Below are positions 23,170 to 32,384 of a stretch of 64,000 nucleotides of DNA, piece after piece. This DNA is from Streptomyces spororaveus. GTDB lineage: Bacteria > Actinomycetota > Actinomycetes > Streptomycetales > Streptomycetaceae. Numbering within the stretch: the first letter of the stretch is position 1; every line of letters begins with the position of its first letter. The stretch spans positions 3,017,001 to 3,081,000 of the forward strand of contig NZ_BNED01000005.1 of NCBI RefSeq assembly GCF_016755875.1, read 5' to 3'. The position numbers and the translations under genes are program-made. The notes under the pieces are model-generated. The model saw only the letters and a program-made list of their open reading frames with translations. It was not told where the DNA came from and ran no database searches.

Positions 23170-24249
23170 TCAGTGCGCGGCCGCGAGCTTGGCCGCGGAG
23201 TCCGTGTCGACACAGGCCTGGATGACGGCGTCGAGGTCACCGTCGAGCACCTGGTCCAAGTTGTACGCCTTGAAGCCGGTCCGGTGGTCCGAGATCCGGT
23301 TTTCCGGGTAGTTGTACGTCCGGATCTTCTCGGAACGGTCCACGGAGCGCACCTGGCTGCGGCGCACGTCCGAGGCCTCCTGCTCGGCGGCCTCCTGGGC
23401 GGCGGCGAGGAGCCGCGAGCGCAGGATGCGCATGGCCTGCTCCTTGTTCTGGAGCTGGCTCTTCTCGTTCTGGCAGGAGGCGACCACACCGGTCGGGATG
23501 TGCGTGATGCGCACGGCCGAGTCGGTGGTGTTGACGGACTGGCCGCCGGGGCCGGACGAGCGGTACACGTCGATGCGGAGGTCGTTCATGTTGATCTCGA
23601 CCTCGACCTCCTCGGCCTCCGGGGTGACGAGCACGCCGGCGGCGGAGGTGTGGATGCGGCCCTGGGACTCGGTGGCCGGAACCCGCTGGACGCGGTGCAC
23701 GCCGCCCTCGTACTTCAGGCGGGCCCACACGCCCTGGCCGGGCTCGGTGGCGCCGTTGCCGCCCTTGGTGCGGACGGAGACCTGGACGTCCTTGTAGCCG
23801 CCGAGCTCGGACTCGGTGGCGTCGATGATCTCGGTCTTCCAGCCCACGCGCTCGGCGTAGCGCAGGTACATGCGCAGCAGGTCGCCGGCGAAGAGCGCCG
23901 ACTCGTCGCCGCCCGCGCCCGCCTTGACCTCCAGGAGGACGTCCTTGTCGTCGCTGGGGTCACGGGGAACGAGCAGCAGGCGGAGCTTCTCGGTGAGCTC
24001 CTCGCGCTGTGCGGTCAGTTCCTTGGCCTCGGCGGCGAAGTCGGGGTCGTCGGCCGCGAACTCCTTGGCCGTCTCGATGTCCTCGGCGGACTGCTTCCAG
24101 GCACGGAAGGTCGCGACGATCGGGGTCAGCTCCGCGTAGCGCTTGTTCAGCTTGCGCGCGTTGGCCTGATCCGAGTGGACCGAAGGGTCGGCGAGCTTCT
24201 TCTCAAGATCGGCGTGTTCGCCGACCAATTCCTCGACCGCTTCGAACAT
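23170..24249 (-). CDS. prfA: Peptide chain release factor 1
   Basis: 359 residues. RF1 reads UAA and UAG on the ribosome. The codon-recognition tripeptide PAT (in [16 protein letters not shown]) and the GGQ motif ([11 protein letters not shown]) that triggers peptide release are intact. The ATG at 24249 is preceded by AGGAGT; the frame is open for 61 further codons upstream through the rpmE terminator, which is not coding. It is followed by prmC, which modifies it. Confidence 0.97.
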   Translation of the reverse strand: MFEAVEELVGEHADLEKKLADPSVHSDQANARKLNKRYAELTPIVATFRAWKQSAEDIETAKEFAADDPDFAAEAKELTAQREELTEKLRLLLVPRDPSDDKDVLLEVKAGAGGDESALFAGDLLRMYLRYAERVGWKTEIIDATESELGGYKDVQVSVRTKGGNGATEPGQGVWARLKYEGGVHRVQRVPATESQGRIHTSAAGVLVTPEAEEVEVEINMNDLRIDVYRSSGPGGQSVNTTDSAVRITHIPTGVVASCQNEKSQLQNKEQAMRILRSRLLAAAQEAAEQEASDVRRSQVRSVDRSEKIRTYNYPENRISDHRTGFKAYNLDQVLDGDLDAVIQACVDTDSAAKLAAAH

Positions 24250-24313
24250 CGGGGGACTCCTGGGGTGAAAGTGCGAGGGGACTGCACGGGGCGACTGGGC
24301 GAGACGACGACAA

Positions 24314-24368
24314 AGGCGCCGGTCCGGCCGCCCCCGAGTGGACAGGGGGCGGCCGGAGACCGGCGCCT
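24314..24368 (-). terminator. Terminator downstream of rpmE
   Basis: A long, nearly perfect hairpin: AGGCGCCGGTCC-type left arm (24314-24335) pairs with the arm ending at 24368 across a 9-nt loop, with one small bulge. It begins 8 nt after the rpmE stop. Confidence 0.85.
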
Positions 24369-24376
24369 GGGTCGCG

Positions 24377-24595
24377 CTACTTCTTGGCCGCGCCCTTGCC
24401 GAAGCGCGCCTCGAAGCGGGCCACACGGCCACCGGTGTCGAGGATCTTCTGCTTGCCCGTGTAGAACGGGTGGCACTCGGAGCAGACCTCGGCTCGGATG
24501 GAGCCCTCGGTCAGGGTGCTACGGGTGGTGAACGACGCGCCACAGGTGCAGCTGACCTGGGTCTCGACGTACTCGGGGTGAACATCGCGCTTCAA
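24377..24595 (-). CDS. rpmE: 50S ribosomal protein L31, zinc-binding type
   Basis: 72 residues. It has the Cys pairs of the C+ form (CTC near residue 16 and CSEC near 37), so it should bind zinc; such L31 proteins are often paired with a zinc-free paralogue that replaces them under zinc limitation. The C-terminus [19 protein letters not shown] is typical. The start is TTG with AGGAGA 4 nt before it. It is monocistronic or linked to prfA across a strong terminator. Confidence 0.95.
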   Translation of the reverse strand: MKRDVHPEYVETQVSCTCGASFTTRSTLTEGSIRAEVCSECHPFYTGKQKILDTGGRVARFEARFGKGAAKK

Positions 24596-24670
24596 GGTGT
24601 CTCCTAGATTCGGGAGGGCGCCGGGTCGCAGGAGCCGAATTGCGCACTGCGTGAACCGGGGCCGACAGAC

Positions 24671-24699
24671 CAGTCTGCCAGGACCGGGCTGCCTGTCAA
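24671..24699 (-). promoter_or_regulatory. Possible rpmE promoter
   Basis: On the minus strand TTGACA (24694-24699) is followed after 17 nt by AGACTG (24671-24676), about 75 nt before the rpmE start. The -10 box is poor. Confidence 0.35.
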
Positions 24700-24778
24700 A
24701 ATTCTGAGGACGCTTCCCTCAACGGCAGGGGGTCGCCATCTATTCCGGACCGGCCCCCGGGCCCTGCCGGGAGGGGCA

Positions 24779-25879
24779 CTACTGGACGATCGCCCCGGCG
24801 GCGCTCTTGTCCCCGGAGGAGTTCACGGTGGCCTCGGCCGGGATCGGCCGGTCCGCCAGCAGGGCGTCCCAGACCATCTTCGTCTCCTTGGTGAGCGGGA
24901 CCACGCGGTTCGCGTCGCGGGGGTCCGTGGTCACCGGCAGCGTGATCATCTGCATGTCCTGGGAGTCGATGCCCTGCAGCCCCTGGGCGAAGCCCATGAG
25001 GGACTTCACATCGCCGAGCGCCTTGTCGGTGGTGATCGCCTTGGTCGCGGAGTCGGCGAGGCCGAGCAGCTTCTTGGGGTTGTCGAACAGCCCGACGCCC
25101 TTCACCTGCTTGATGAGCGCCTTGATGAAGGCCTGCTGGAGCTGTATTCGGCCCAGGTCGCTGCCGTCGCCGACGCTCTTGCGGGTGCGTACGAGGCCGA
25201 GGGCCTGCTCACCGTCGAGCCTGTTGGTGCCGGCCGCGAGGTCCAGGTGGCTGGACCCGTCCTTGATCGGCTTGGTGGTGGTCACCTCGACGCCGCCGAG
25301 GTTGTCGATGATCTTCTTGAAGCCGGTGAAGTCGACCTCTATGTAGTGATCCATGCGGATCCCCGACATCTTCTCGACGGTCTTGACCGCGCAGGCCGCC
25401 CCGCCGACGGTGAAGGCCTCGTTGAACTGCGTGCGCTGCCCGCCGGGGTCGGTCTTGCCGCCCGCGGTCGCGCAGGAGGGCCGGGAGATCATGGTGTCGC
25501 GCGGTATGGACACCACGCTGGCCTTCTCGTGGCCCTCGTAGAGGTGGATGATCATCGCCGTGTCGGAGCGGGCGGAGCCGCCGTCGTCCTGGCCGTACTC
25601 ACCGTTGGCGCCGCCCCGGGAGTCGGAGCCGAGGACGAGGATGTCCATCGAGCCGTTGTCGACGTTCTGCGGGCGGTCGGTGCCGAGCGCCTGGTCGATG
25701 TCGACGGTCTTCAGGTTGCCGTTGAACTTGAAGTAGAAGTAGCCGAGGCCCGCTCCCCCCAGCAGGACCACCCCCGCGGCGCTCCAGGCGACGACGGCGA
25801 GTGCCTTGCGGCGCTTGGCCGGCTTGCGCCGGCGCCGGGCCTCGGCACGTCCGCCGTGGCCCCTGCTCTCCTCGGTCAT
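24779..25879 (-). CDS. LytR-CpsA-Psr (LCP) family cell-wall ligase
   Basis: 366 residues. A basic cytoplasmic N-terminus and one membrane helix (about residues 25-47) are followed by an extracellular LCP domain: DILVLGSDSR, RSDTAMIIHL, VVSIPRDTMI and the Arg-rich RTRKSVGDGSDLGRIQLQQ segment that binds the polyprenyl pyrophosphate. LCP enzymes attach teichoic acid-like or other glycopolymers to peptidoglycan. The ATG at 25879 follows AGGAG. It lies between rho and rpmE, and its substrate cannot be told from the sequence. Confidence 0.93.
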   Translation of the reverse strand: MTEESRGHGGRAEARRRRKPAKRRKALAVVAWSAAGVVLLGGAGLGYFYFKFNGNLKTVDIDQALGTDRPQNVDNGSMDILVLGSDSRGGANGEYGQDDGGSARSDTAMIIHLYEGHEKASVVSIPRDTMISRPSCATAGGKTDPGGQRTQFNEAFTVGGAACAVKTVEKMSGIRMDHYIEVDFTGFKKIIDNLGGVEVTTTKPIKDGSSHLDLAAGTNRLDGEQALGLVRTRKSVGDGSDLGRIQLQQAFIKALIKQVKGVGLFDNPKKLLGLADSATKAITTDKALGDVKSLMGFAQGLQGIDSQDMQMITLPVTTDPRDANRVVPLTKETKMVWDALLADRPIPAEATVNSSGDKSAAGAIVQ

Positions 25880-26043
25880 GCTCTCCTCAGTCCTGTGTCC
25901 GGTCTCCGGTCGTTCCGGACCGCCGTCCACCCCGCGGTTCCTCTGACACAGACGGGCGTACGCCGCGCAGGGTTCCATTCCGGCCCGAACCGCCCGCCTG
26001 CGGCGCTCGTACGCGTGTACCCCGAAGTGGCGCCCTTACGCGC

Positions 26044-26077
26044 GACAGCCCCCGCCGCGGGTGCGGCGGGGGCTGTC
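26044..26077 (-). terminator. Terminator of rho
   Basis: A perfect 15-bp inverted repeat (26044-26058 with 26063-26077, loop GGGT) lies about 20 nt after the rho stop codon. Confidence 0.9.
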
Positions 26078-26098
26078 GGGTGATGCGCGGGCGGGACG

Positions 26099-28186
26099 TC
26101 AGTCGTCGTTCTTGCCCGACGGGGTCGTCTTCGCGATCTGCATCAGGAACTCGGCGTTCGACTTCGTCTGCTTCATCTTGTCGAGCAGCAGCTCGATCGC
26201 CTGCTGCGAGTCGAGCGCGTGCAGCACCCGGCGCAGCTTCCAGACGATGGCGAGCTCCTCCGCGTTGAGGAGGATCTCCTCCTTGCGGGTGCCCGACGGG
26301 TCGACGTCGACGGCCGGGAAGATGCGCTTGTCGGCGAGCTTCCGGTCGAGCTTGAGCTCCATGTTGCCGGTGCCCTTGAACTCCTCGAAGATCACCTCGT
26401 CCATGCGCGAGCCGGTGTCGACGAGCGCGGTGGCCAGGATGGTCAGCGAGCCGCCGTCCTCGATGTTGCGCGCGGCGCCGAAGAAGCGCTTCGGCGGGTA
26501 CAGCGCGGTCGAGTCGACACCACCGGAGAGGATGCGGCCGGAGGCGGGCGCCGCGAGGTTGTACGCGCGGCCCAGACGGGTGATGGAGTCCAGCAGGACG
26601 ACCACGTCGTGACCCAGCTCGACGAGACGCTTGGCGCGCTCGATGGCCAGCTCGGCGACGGTGGTGTGGTCCTCGGCCGGGCGGTCGAAGGTCGAGGAGA
26701 TGACCTCGCCCTTGACCGACCGCTGCATGTCGGTGACCTCTTCCGGACGCTCGTCGACCAGGACGACCATCAGGTGGCACTCGGGGTTGTTGGTGGTGAT
26801 CGCGTTGGCGATCGCCTGCATGATCATGGTCTTACCGGTCTTCGGCGGGGCCACGATCAGGCCTCGCTGACCCTTGCCGATCGGCGACACGAGGTCGATG
26901 ATGCGGGTCGTCAGCACGCCCGGGTCGGTCTCCAGACGGAGCCGGTCCTGGGGGTACAGCGGGGTCAGCTTCTGGAACTCCGGGCGTCCACGGCCGGATT
27001 CGGGCGCCATGCCGTTCACCGAGTCCAGACGCACCAGGGCGTTGAACTTCTCGCGGCGCTCGCCGTCCTTGGGCTGGCGCACGGCACCCGTGGTGTGGTC
27101 GCCCTTGCGCAGGCCGGCCTTGCGGACCTGGGCGAGGGAGACGTACACGTCGTTGGGGCCGGGCAGGTAGCCCGACGTCCGGATGAACGCGTAGTTGTCG
27201 AGGATGTCGAGGATGCCCGCGACGGGGATCAGCACGTCGTCGTCGGCGACCTGCGGCTCGCTCGGCGCGAACTCGTCGCGGCCGCGGCGGCCACGGCGGT
27301 CGCGGTAGCGGCCGCGACGGCCACGACGGCCGTCCTCACCGTCGAAGTCGTCCTGGGGACCGTTGTCCTGGCGGTCCTGACGGCCCTGCTGACCCTGGCC
27401 CTGGCCACGGCCGCCCTGCTGCTGGCGGTCGGCGCGGTCCTGACGGCCGCCGCCCTGTCCGCCCTGGCCACCCTGCGCGCCCTGGCCCTGACCCTGGCCG
27501 CCCTGGCCCTGGTCGTCGGCCTTGGCGCCGCGGTCACGGCGGTCGCGCTGACGGTCGGTGCGCTCGGCGCGGTCACCGCGGTCACGGCGGTCGCGACGGC
27601 CACGGCCCTCGCCGTCCTGGCCCTGCGCCTGGCCGGCGGAGACCGCGGTGGCGGCCTCGGCCTTGGCCTCGGAGGGGGCGGTGGCGGCGGGCGCGGTCTC
27701 GGTCTTCTGCTCGACCTGCACGGCGACGGGGGCCGAGGCCTCCGGGCTGCCGGAGGGGGCCGTGGCGCGACGGCGGCGGCGCTCGCCGACCGGGGCGTCG
27801 TCGCTGGCCGGCTGGCCGGGGATCTCGATCTGCGCCTGCGCGGCAGGCTTCTCGGCAGGCGCCTCGGCGGCGGCCTCACCCGTGCGGGCCTTGCTGGTGG
27901 CGCGGCGCTTCGGCTTGGCCTCGGCGGTGCCCGCGGCTGCGGAGGCGGCGGCCTTGGGGGCGCCGCTGCCCGCCTGCGCCTCCTTGATGACCTCGATCAG
28001 CTGGCTCTTGCGCATCCGCGCGGTGCCCCTGATCCCGAGGCCCGACGCGACCTGCTGCAGCTCGGCCAGGACCATGCCGTCAAGGCCGGTGCCGGTGCGT
28101 CGACGCTTGGGTGCGGCGCCCGCGGCGGGGGCACTGGTGTCGACAGAGGTGTCGGCAGCGCCCATCAGATCGGTGGTGTCGCTCAC
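26099..28186 (-). CDS. rho: Transcription termination factor Rho with long disordered insertion
   Basis: 695 residues, against about 420 in E. coli. The order is an N-terminal Rho_N/SAP-like helical domain (around residues 30-80), a 200-residue low-complexity insertion rich in Ala and Glu, then Arg, Gly, Gln and Asp, the OB-fold RNA-binding domain, and a hexameric RecA-type ATPase with P-loop [11 protein letters not shown] and the [10 protein letters not shown] loop. The GTG at 28186 follows GAAGGA. The basic insertion is typical of high-GC actinobacteria and is thought to increase RNA binding to structured, GC-rich transcripts. Confidence 0.96.
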   Translation of the reverse strand: MSDTTDLMGAADTSVDTSAPAAGAAPKRRRTGTGLDGMVLAELQQVASGLGIRGTARMRKSQLIEVIKEAQAGSGAPKAAASAAAGTAEAKPKRRATSKARTGEAAAEAPAEKPAAQAQIEIPGQPASDDAPVGERRRRRATAPSGSPEASAPVAVQVEQKTETAPAATAPSEAKAEAATAVSAGQAQGQDGEGRGRRDRRDRGDRAERTDRQRDRRDRGAKADDQGQGGQGQGQGAQGGQGGQGGGRQDRADRQQQGGRGQGQGQQGRQDRQDNGPQDDFDGEDGRRGRRGRYRDRRGRRGRDEFAPSEPQVADDDVLIPVAGILDILDNYAFIRTSGYLPGPNDVYVSLAQVRKAGLRKGDHTTGAVRQPKDGERREKFNALVRLDSVNGMAPESGRGRPEFQKLTPLYPQDRLRLETDPGVLTTRIIDLVSPIGKGQRGLIVAPPKTGKTMIMQAIANAITTNNPECHLMVVLVDERPEEVTDMQRSVKGEVISSTFDRPAEDHTTVAELAIERAKRLVELGHDVVVLLDSITRLGRAYNLAAPASGRILSGGVDSTALYPPKRFFGAARNIEDGGSLTILATALVDTGSRMDEVIFEEFKGTGNMELKLDRKLADKRIFPAVDVDPSGTRKEEILLNAEELAIVWKLRRVLHALDSQQAIELLLDKMKQTKSNAEFLMQIAKTTPSGKNDD

Positions 28187-28618
28187 GAAGGGTCCTTCCC
28201 TGGAGCGGACGTCGGCCTGTCTGGCTCGGCGACCGGTTGTGCTGTCCGACAACGGTCCTAGGTGTGGACCGTGCCGGGGCGGTGGTCCGCCGGTAGAAAT
28301 ACGGCGGAAGAAACGTGCATGGCTGGTTCCGGCGAGAAGCCCCCGAGCTGAAAGCGTGGGAATGTCACGCCGATTCCGGAGCGTGCTCGAAACTGCTGGA
28401 AGTGATCAAAGCAGTCGGGGAGGCTCCCGGAAGAAATGTGGTCCCGTATGGGGACACTGAGCACCGAGCCATGACGGCTTCCGATGCGCACTTGAGACTA
28501 ACACTACCGGATCCAATAGATATTCCCCCTCTCAATCACCGGCAATCGCGCCCTTCCGTGCGGGCGGCCTGCCCTGGCCGCCCGCCCCTGACCGGCTGTG
28601 CACTCCGGGAAAGCGGGT
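28187..28618. other. rho leader and rho/thrB intergenic region
   Basis: 432 nt without a gene. It contains the thrB terminator (28560-28585) and an A/T-rich stretch around 28495-28545 that looks like the rho promoter region. That would give rho a 5' leader of about 300 nt, long enough for Rho-dependent autoregulation; this is inference. Confidence 0.5.
28560..28585 (-). terminator. Terminator of the hom-thrC-thrB run
   Basis: A perfect 10-bp G/C stem (28560-28569 with 28576-28585, 6-nt loop) about 35 nt after the thrB stop. Confidence 0.8.
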
Positions 28619-29545
28619 CTAGCCGCCCTGAGTGCCCAGCGGAAGTACGCTCGCGCCCGCGGCGTCGAGTGCCAGCCGGTTGGCTGCCCACCCCTCGCCC
28701 GCGAGCTGCGCGACCTTGTCGGCCGCGCCGTTGTCGACCAGCGCGAGGACCGTGGGGCCCGCGCCGGAGATGACCGCGGGGATCCCGTCCGCCCGCAGCC
28801 TGTTGACGAGTGCCACGCTCTCGGGCATCGCCGGGGACCGGTACTCCTGGTGGAGCCGGTCTTCGGTGGCCGGCAGGAGGAACTCGGGACGCCTGGTCAG
28901 GGCTTCCACGAGCAGGCCCGCGCGACCCGCGTTCACGGCCGCGTCCACGTGCGGGACGCTGCGCGGCAGCAGGCCGCGCGCCGTCTCGGTGAGGACCGGC
29001 CTGGAGGGTACGAAGACCACCGGAACGATGGATTCGGCGGGCTCCATCCGGATGGCCTTGGCGCTGCCGCCGTCCATCCAGGCAAGGGTGAACCCGCCGA
29101 GCAGACAGGCCGCGACGTTGTCGGGGTGCCCCTCGATCTCGGTCGCGAGCTCCAGCAGCGCCGCGTCGTCGAGCTTGGCCTCGCCGCCTATGGTCACGGC
29201 GCGGGCGGCGACGATGCCGGCGCAGATCGCGGCGGAGGAGGAACCGAGGCCGCGGCCGTGCGGGATGCGGTTCGCGCAGACGACTTCGAGTCCGCGCGGC
29301 TGGCCGCCCAGCAGGTCGAAGGCGGTGCGCATGGAGCGTACGAGCAGGTGGCTCTCGTCCCGCGGGAGGGTGTCGGCGCCCTCACCGGCGATGTCGATGT
29401 TCAGGCCGGAGTCGGCCACCCGGACGACTACGTCGTCGTAGAGCCCCAGGGCCAGACCCAGGGCGTCGAAGCCCGGGCCGAGGTTGGCACTGCTGGCGGG
29501 GACGCGCACCCGTACGGCGGCGGCGCGGAACGCTGGACCGGCCAT
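28619..29545 (-). CDS. thrB: Homoserine kinase
   Basis: 308 residues, GHMP kinase family. It phosphorylates homoserine with ATP in threonine synthesis. The substrate segment VPASSANLGPGFDALGLALG (residues ~13-32), the ATP-binding HGRGLGSSSAAICAG and the C-terminal SGAGPTVLAL motif are intact. The ATG at 29545 fits the family N-terminus (AGGAG lies 13 nt before, somewhat far). It is 345 nt downstream of thrC, so it may have its own promoter. Confidence 0.95.
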   Translation of the reverse strand: MAGPAFRAAAVRVRVPASSANLGPGFDALGLALGLYDDVVVRVADSGLNIDIAGEGADTLPRDESHLLVRSMRTAFDLLGGQPRGLEVVCANRIPHGRGLGSSSAAICAGIVAARAVTIGGEAKLDDAALLELATEIEGHPDNVAACLLGGFTLAWMDGGSAKAIRMEPAESIVPVVFVPSRPVLTETARGLLPRSVPHVDAAVNAGRAGLLVEALTRRPEFLLPATEDRLHQEYRSPAMPESVALVNRLRADGIPAVISGAGPTVLALVDNGAADKVAQLAGEGWAANRLALDAAGASVLPLGTQGG

Positions 29546-29890
29546 CGTCCGATGACACTCCTTGTGACTGTGCGAGATCTTCGCTCTTCGCTGGCTCGCT
29601 GCGAATGTACTGGAGAACGTACGACACCCGAAGGCCCTCGGGGCAGCACCGCAGTCATATGCGCGGTGGCGGATGTAGGTACAGCGTATCGAAGGAAGGT
29701 TCTCTCGCGACATAGGGCGCACAGGAGGCGCACGATGCGTGTCGCGGACTTCGACCGACTTCGACCGACTTCGGCTGCGTTTTTGTTGTCGTACGGGGTG
29801 AGTTGCCGGGTTCCGAAGGATCTCGGGAAGCCTCTGCGGGTCTTCACGAGCCCTCCGGGACCCGGCTCACACGGTGCTGCGGTACCGCTG
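29546..29890. other. thrC/thrB intergenic region
   Basis: 345 nt without a gene. It holds a short direct repeat (29747-29774). On the minus strand there is A/T-rich sequence around 29690-29700 that could carry a thrB promoter. No RNA gene was recognised. Confidence 0.45.
29747..29774. repeat. 10-bp direct repeats, 2.8 copies
   Basis: GACTTCGACC occurs at 29747 and 29757, then GACTTCGG at 29767. It lies between thrC and thrB; a regulatory role is possible but not shown. Confidence 0.7.
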
Positions 29891-30961
29891 TCAGACCAGG
29901 CCGAGGCGCACGGCGGCGGCTTCGGCGTCCACCGGAACGGTGACCGGCTGCGGAGCGCCGGCGATCGCCCAGTCGGGGTCCTTCAGGCCGTTGCCGGTGA
30001 CGGTGCACACGATCTTCTGACCGGGGTCGACCAGGCCCAGCTCGGCGGCCTTGAGCAGACCGGCCACCGAGGCGGCCGAGGCGGGCTCGACGAAGACGCC
30101 CTCCTGCGCGGCCAACAGGCGGTAGGCGGCGAGGATCTGGCGGTCCGTCACCTCGTCGATGAAGCCGCCCGACTCGTCACGCGCGGCCAGCGCGTAGTCC
30201 CAGGACGCCGGGTTGCCGATCCGGATCGCGGTGGCGATGGTGTGCGGCTCCTTGACGATCTCGCCGCGCACGATGGGCGCGGAGCCGGAGGCCTGGAAAC
30301 CCCACACGCGGGGCGTACGGGTGGACAGGCCGTCGGCCTTGTACTCCTTGAAGCCCTTCCAGTACGCGGTGATGTTGCCGGCGTTGCCGACGGGCAGCAC
30401 GTGGATGTCGGGCGCGTCACCGAGCGCGTCGACGATCTCGAACGCGGCCGTCTTCTGGCCCTCGATACGTACCGGGTTGACCGAATTGACCAGCGCGACC
30501 GGATAGTTGTCGGAGAGCGCGCGGGCCAGGTTCAGGCAGTCGTCGAAGTTGCCGTCCACCTGAAGGATCTTGGCGCCGTGCACCAGCGCCTGGCCCATCT
30601 TGCCGAGCGCGATCTTGCCGCGGGGCACGAGCACCGCGGAGACCATCCCGGCGCGCACCGCATACGCGGCGGCGGAGGCGGAAGTGTTGCCGGTGGAGGC
30701 GCAGATGACCGCCTTCGCACCCTCTTCCTTGGCCTTGGTGATCGCCATGGTCATGCCGCGGTCCTTGAAGGACCCGGTCGGGTTCGCACCCTCGACCTTC
30801 AGGTGCACCTCGCAGCCGGTGCGCTCGGAGAGCACCTGGGCGGGGACGAGGGGAGTACCGCCCTCACGGAGCGTCACCACGGGAGTCGTGTCCGTCACCG
30901 GCAGGCGGTCCCGGTACTCCTCGATGATGCCGCGCCACTGGTGGGTGCGATTGCTGCTCAT
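29891..30961 (-). CDS. thrC: Threonine synthase
   Basis: 356 residues, the short PLP fold-type II class. It converts O-phosphohomoserine to threonine. The PLP lysine lies in [15 protein letters not shown], the phosphate-binding loop in [15 protein letters not shown] and the substrate end in [14 protein letters not shown]. The ATG follows AAGGACCC, only 6 nt after hom, so the two genes are co-transcribed. Confidence 0.96.
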   Translation of the reverse strand: MSSNRTHQWRGIIEEYRDRLPVTDTTPVVTLREGGTPLVPAQVLSERTGCEVHLKVEGANPTGSFKDRGMTMAITKAKEEGAKAVICASTGNTSASAAAYAVRAGMVSAVLVPRGKIALGKMGQALVHGAKILQVDGNFDDCLNLARALSDNYPVALVNSVNPVRIEGQKTAAFEIVDALGDAPDIHVLPVGNAGNITAYWKGFKEYKADGLSTRTPRVWGFQASGSAPIVRGEIVKEPHTIATAIRIGNPASWDYALAARDESGGFIDEVTDRQILAAYRLLAAQEGVFVEPASAASVAGLLKAAELGLVDPGQKIVCTVTGNGLKDPDWAIAGAPQPVTVPVDAEAAAVRLGLV

Positions 30962-30967
30962 GGGTCC

Positions 30968-32260
30968 TTACTCCCCTTCAACACGCATGATGCTGGCGAC
31001 ACCGCGGACGGTGTCCAGCTTCCGCAGCGCCTCGACGGTCCCGGAGAGGGCGGCGTCGGGTGCGCGGTGGGTGACGACGACGAGGGAGGCCTCGCCGTCC
31101 TTGCCCTGCTGCCGCACGGTGTCGATCGAGACACCGTGCTCCGCGAAGGTGGTCGCCACCTGGGCGAGGACGCCCGGCTTGTCCGCCACATCGAGGCTGA
31201 TGTGGTAGCGGGTGACGACATCCCCCATGGGGCTGACCGGCAGCTGGGTGTACGCCGACTCGCCGGGCCCCGTTGCCTCGGCGAGCTTGTTGCGGGCGAC
31301 GGCGACGAGGTCGCCGAGGACCGCGGACGCGGTCGGCGCGCCGCCCGCGCCGGGCCCGTAGAACATGAGCCGCCCGGCGGCCTCCGCCTCGACGAAGACG
31401 GCGTTGTACGCCTCGCGGACGGAGGCGAGCGGGTGGCTGAGCGGGATCATCGCCGGGTGGACGCGGGCGGTGACGGACTCGCCGTCGGCGGCGCGCTCCA
31501 GGATGGCGAGGAGCTTGATGGTGCAGCCCATCCGCTTCGCGGAGGCGAAGTCGGCGGCGCTGACCTCGGTCATGCCCTCGCGGTACACGTCGTCGAGGCG
31601 GACGCGGGTGTGGAAGGCGATGCCGGCCAGGATCGCGGCCTTGGCGGCGGCGTCGTAGCCCTCGACGTCGGCGGTCGGGTCCGCCTCGGCGTACCCGAGC
31701 GCGGTGGCCTCGTCGAGCGCCTCCTGGTACCCGGCGCCGGTGGAGTCCATCTTGTCGAGGATGAAGTTCGTCGTGCCGTTGACGATGCCCATCACCCGGT
31801 TGATCTTGTCGCCGGCGAGCGACTCGCGCATCGGGCGGACCAGCGGGATGGCGCCGGCGACGGCGGCCTCGTAGTAGAGGTCCCTGCCGTGCTGCTCGGC
31901 CGCGGCGTGCAGCGCGGCACCGTCCTGGGCGAGCAGCGCCTTGTTCGCGGAGACCACGGAGATGCCCTGCTCGAAGGCGGTGGTGATGAGGGTGCGGGCG
32001 GGCTCGATGCCGCCGATGACCTCGATGGCGATGTCGATGTCACCGCGTTTGAGGAGGGCGGTCGCATCGGTGGTGACCAGCGCGGGATCGATGCCCTCGC
32101 GGACCTTGGAGGGGCGGCGCACGGCCACGCCGGCGAGCTCGACGGGCGCGCCGATCCTCTGCGTGAGGTCGTCGGCGTGCGTCGTCATGATGCGAGCCAC
32201 TTCCGAGCCGACCACTCCACAGCCCAGCAGCGCCACCTTCAGCGGACGCGTACGCATCAT
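30968..32260 (-). CDS. hom: Homoserine dehydrogenase
   Basis: 430 residues. It reduces aspartate semialdehyde to homoserine with NAD(P)H. The dinucleotide motif LLGCGVVGSEVA lies at the N-terminus, the catalytic region contains GIVNGTTNFILDKM and the Lys of the DEATALGYAEADPTADVEGYDAAAK segment, and a C-terminal ACT domain (about residues 350-430) suggests feedback control by threonine. The start is the first of two adjacent ATG codons (32260). It is preceded by two hairpins in the gap after lysA. Confidence 0.96.
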   Translation of the reverse strand: MMRTRPLKVALLGCGVVGSEVARIMTTHADDLTQRIGAPVELAGVAVRRPSKVREGIDPALVTTDATALLKRGDIDIAIEVIGGIEPARTLITTAFEQGISVVSANKALLAQDGAALHAAAEQHGRDLYYEAAVAGAIPLVRPMRESLAGDKINRVMGIVNGTTNFILDKMDSTGAGYQEALDEATALGYAEADPTADVEGYDAAAKAAILAGIAFHTRVRLDDVYREGMTEVSAADFASAKRMGCTIKLLAILERAADGESVTARVHPAMIPLSHPLASVREAYNAVFVEAEAAGRLMFYGPGAGGAPTASAVLGDLVAVARNKLAEATGPGESAYTQLPVSPMGDVVTRYHISLDVADKPGVLAQVATTFAEHGVSIDTVRQQGKDGEASLVVVTHRAPDAALSGTVEALRKLDTVRGVASIMRVEGE

Positions 32261-32325
32261 TCGACCTACGCCTTTCGATCTTCCATCAGTCCCCGTGCGG
32301 GCGGTTTGCCCGCCGGGTGGAACAA

Positions 32326-32374
32326 GTCTCACTCAATGGACAGCAGTTTCCATCCTCGGTCCATTGAGTGAGAC
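32326..32374 (-). repeat. Perfect 16-bp inverted repeat between lysA and hom
   Basis: GTCTCACTCAATGGAC (32326-32341) is exactly complementary to 32359-32374 across a 17-nt loop. A second, smaller hairpin CGGGC/GCCCG lies at about 32298-32312. The large one sits 10 nt after the lysA stop and could terminate lysA transcription or form the 5' leader structure of hom. Confidence 0.9.
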
Positions 32375-32384
32375 ACCTATTTCA

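Noticed and set aside
23170..24432. RF1 starting 61 codons further upstream
   Set aside because: The extension runs through the rpmE terminator hairpin and has no similarity to RF1; the ATG at 24249 has a ribosome site.
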